In this document: positions 63,828-64,000 of the stretch, piece after piece | Numbering within the stretch: position 1 is the stretch's first letter | How the letters are laid out: every line of letters starts with the position of its first letter | DNA from: Cupriavidus necator A5-1 | GTDB lineage: Bacteria; Pseudomonadota; Gammaproteobacteria; Burkholderiales; Burkholderiaceae | Direction: 5' to 3' | DNA length: 64,000 bases | NCBI RefSeq assembly: GCF_000744095.1 | Contig: NZ_JQLI01000008.1 | Coordinates: forward strand, 372,001-436,000 | Program-made: the position numbers and the translations under genes | Notes under the pieces: generated by a model | What the model was told of the DNA's origin: nothing | The model's input: only the letters and a program-made list of their open reading frames with translations | The model's database searches: none

Positions 63828-64000
63828 TTACTTTAGCTGCAGTGTGCCGGCCCAGTCGAGCACCGTGGCGATCACCGCGTCGCTGGCGTCGGCCAGCGCC
63901 TTGACGCCGCCGGCGCCGTCGCCGCTGGGCGCGGGCCGGCGCGCCTCGAAGGTCTGCTGGCCGATCATGCCGTGGTGGTACACCGTGGCGCGCAGCCGCA
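63828..64000 (-). CDS. ABC-transport auxiliary lipoprotein, C-terminal end, cut by window edge
   Basis: The last 56 codons reach TAA at 63828. RLRATVYHHGMIGQQTFEARRPAPSGDGAGGVKALADASDAVIATVLDWAGTLQLK resembles the C-terminus of the ABC-type transport auxiliary lipoproteins (PqiC-like), with the typical QxxFxxxxPAP and AGGVxAL patterns. Such proteins serve lipid-transport MCE systems. The upstream part would decide this; the call rests on a short segment. Confidence 0.6.
   Translation of the reverse strand, partial: RLRATVYHHGMIGQQTFEARRPAPSGDGAGGVKALADASDAVIATVLDWAGTLQLK

Overview
The window reads as a stretch of chromosome from a Cupriavidus-like betaproteobacterium (Burkholderiaceae). The DNA is GC-rich, with strong G/C third-position bias. 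It carries a Bug-type solute receptor, a Gram-negative porin of the Burkholderiales type, several LysR/MarR/GntR/AraC regulators, and conserved housekeeping blocks (minCDE, gatCAB, mreBCD-mrdA-rodA, xerC, lipBA). I saw no tRNA, rRNA or CRISPR array.

Left part, 1-17 kb, is accessory and partly decayed. At the left edge lies the start of a Wadjet-type plasmid-defence operon (jetA complete, jetB cut by the edge). A chemotaxis receptor gene broken in several places follows. Next come a DUF4382 lipoprotein, a DUF72 protein and dbpA. A DUF2855 gene is split by a 2.2-kb IS607-family element (serine recombinase, TnpB and a probable guide-RNA region). A frameshifted TetR gene, a CBS protein, an internally deleted Rieske-oxygenase remnant, a 14-TM exporter, an exported glutathione peroxidase, an ODP-type metallo-beta-lactamase-fold protein and a glutathione transferase complete the block.

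17-34 kb is metabolic and regulatory. A minus-strand operon (MFS, serine hydrolase, maleate-isomerase-like, hydantoinase, hydantoin racemase) diverges from a plus-strand set (GntR/FCD regulator, FAH-family protein, M20 amidohydrolase). Together they look like uptake and opening of a cyclic amide or related acid. An AraC/Fsr pair, a MarR/EamA pair with two operator boxes on the shared promoter region, a Bug receptor, and two divergent OmpR-type response regulators follow. The right-hand response regulator is followed by a kinase-like gene, and both are frameshifted.

34-57 kb is core: porin, minE-minD-minC (placing the division site), corA, a Sel1 protein, gatB/gatA/gatC (with a hydrolase and a lipoprotein inserted between gatA and gatB), then the rod-shape operon mreB-mreC-mreD-mrdA-rodA, DUF484-xerC, a LysR regulator, a DUF2917 protein and lipB-lipA. 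Two inverted copies of a dispersed intergenic repeat lie 12 kb apart, one beside gatB and one after rodA.

57-64 kb holds a complete pyroglutamate module: pxpB-pxpC-pxpA (ATP-dependent 5-oxoprolinase), two membrane proteins of the DUF969/DUF979 families (probable 5-oxoproline permease), and pcp, which releases pyroglutamate from peptides. A VanZ-family membrane protein and the end of an ABC-transport auxiliary lipoprotein gene close the window.
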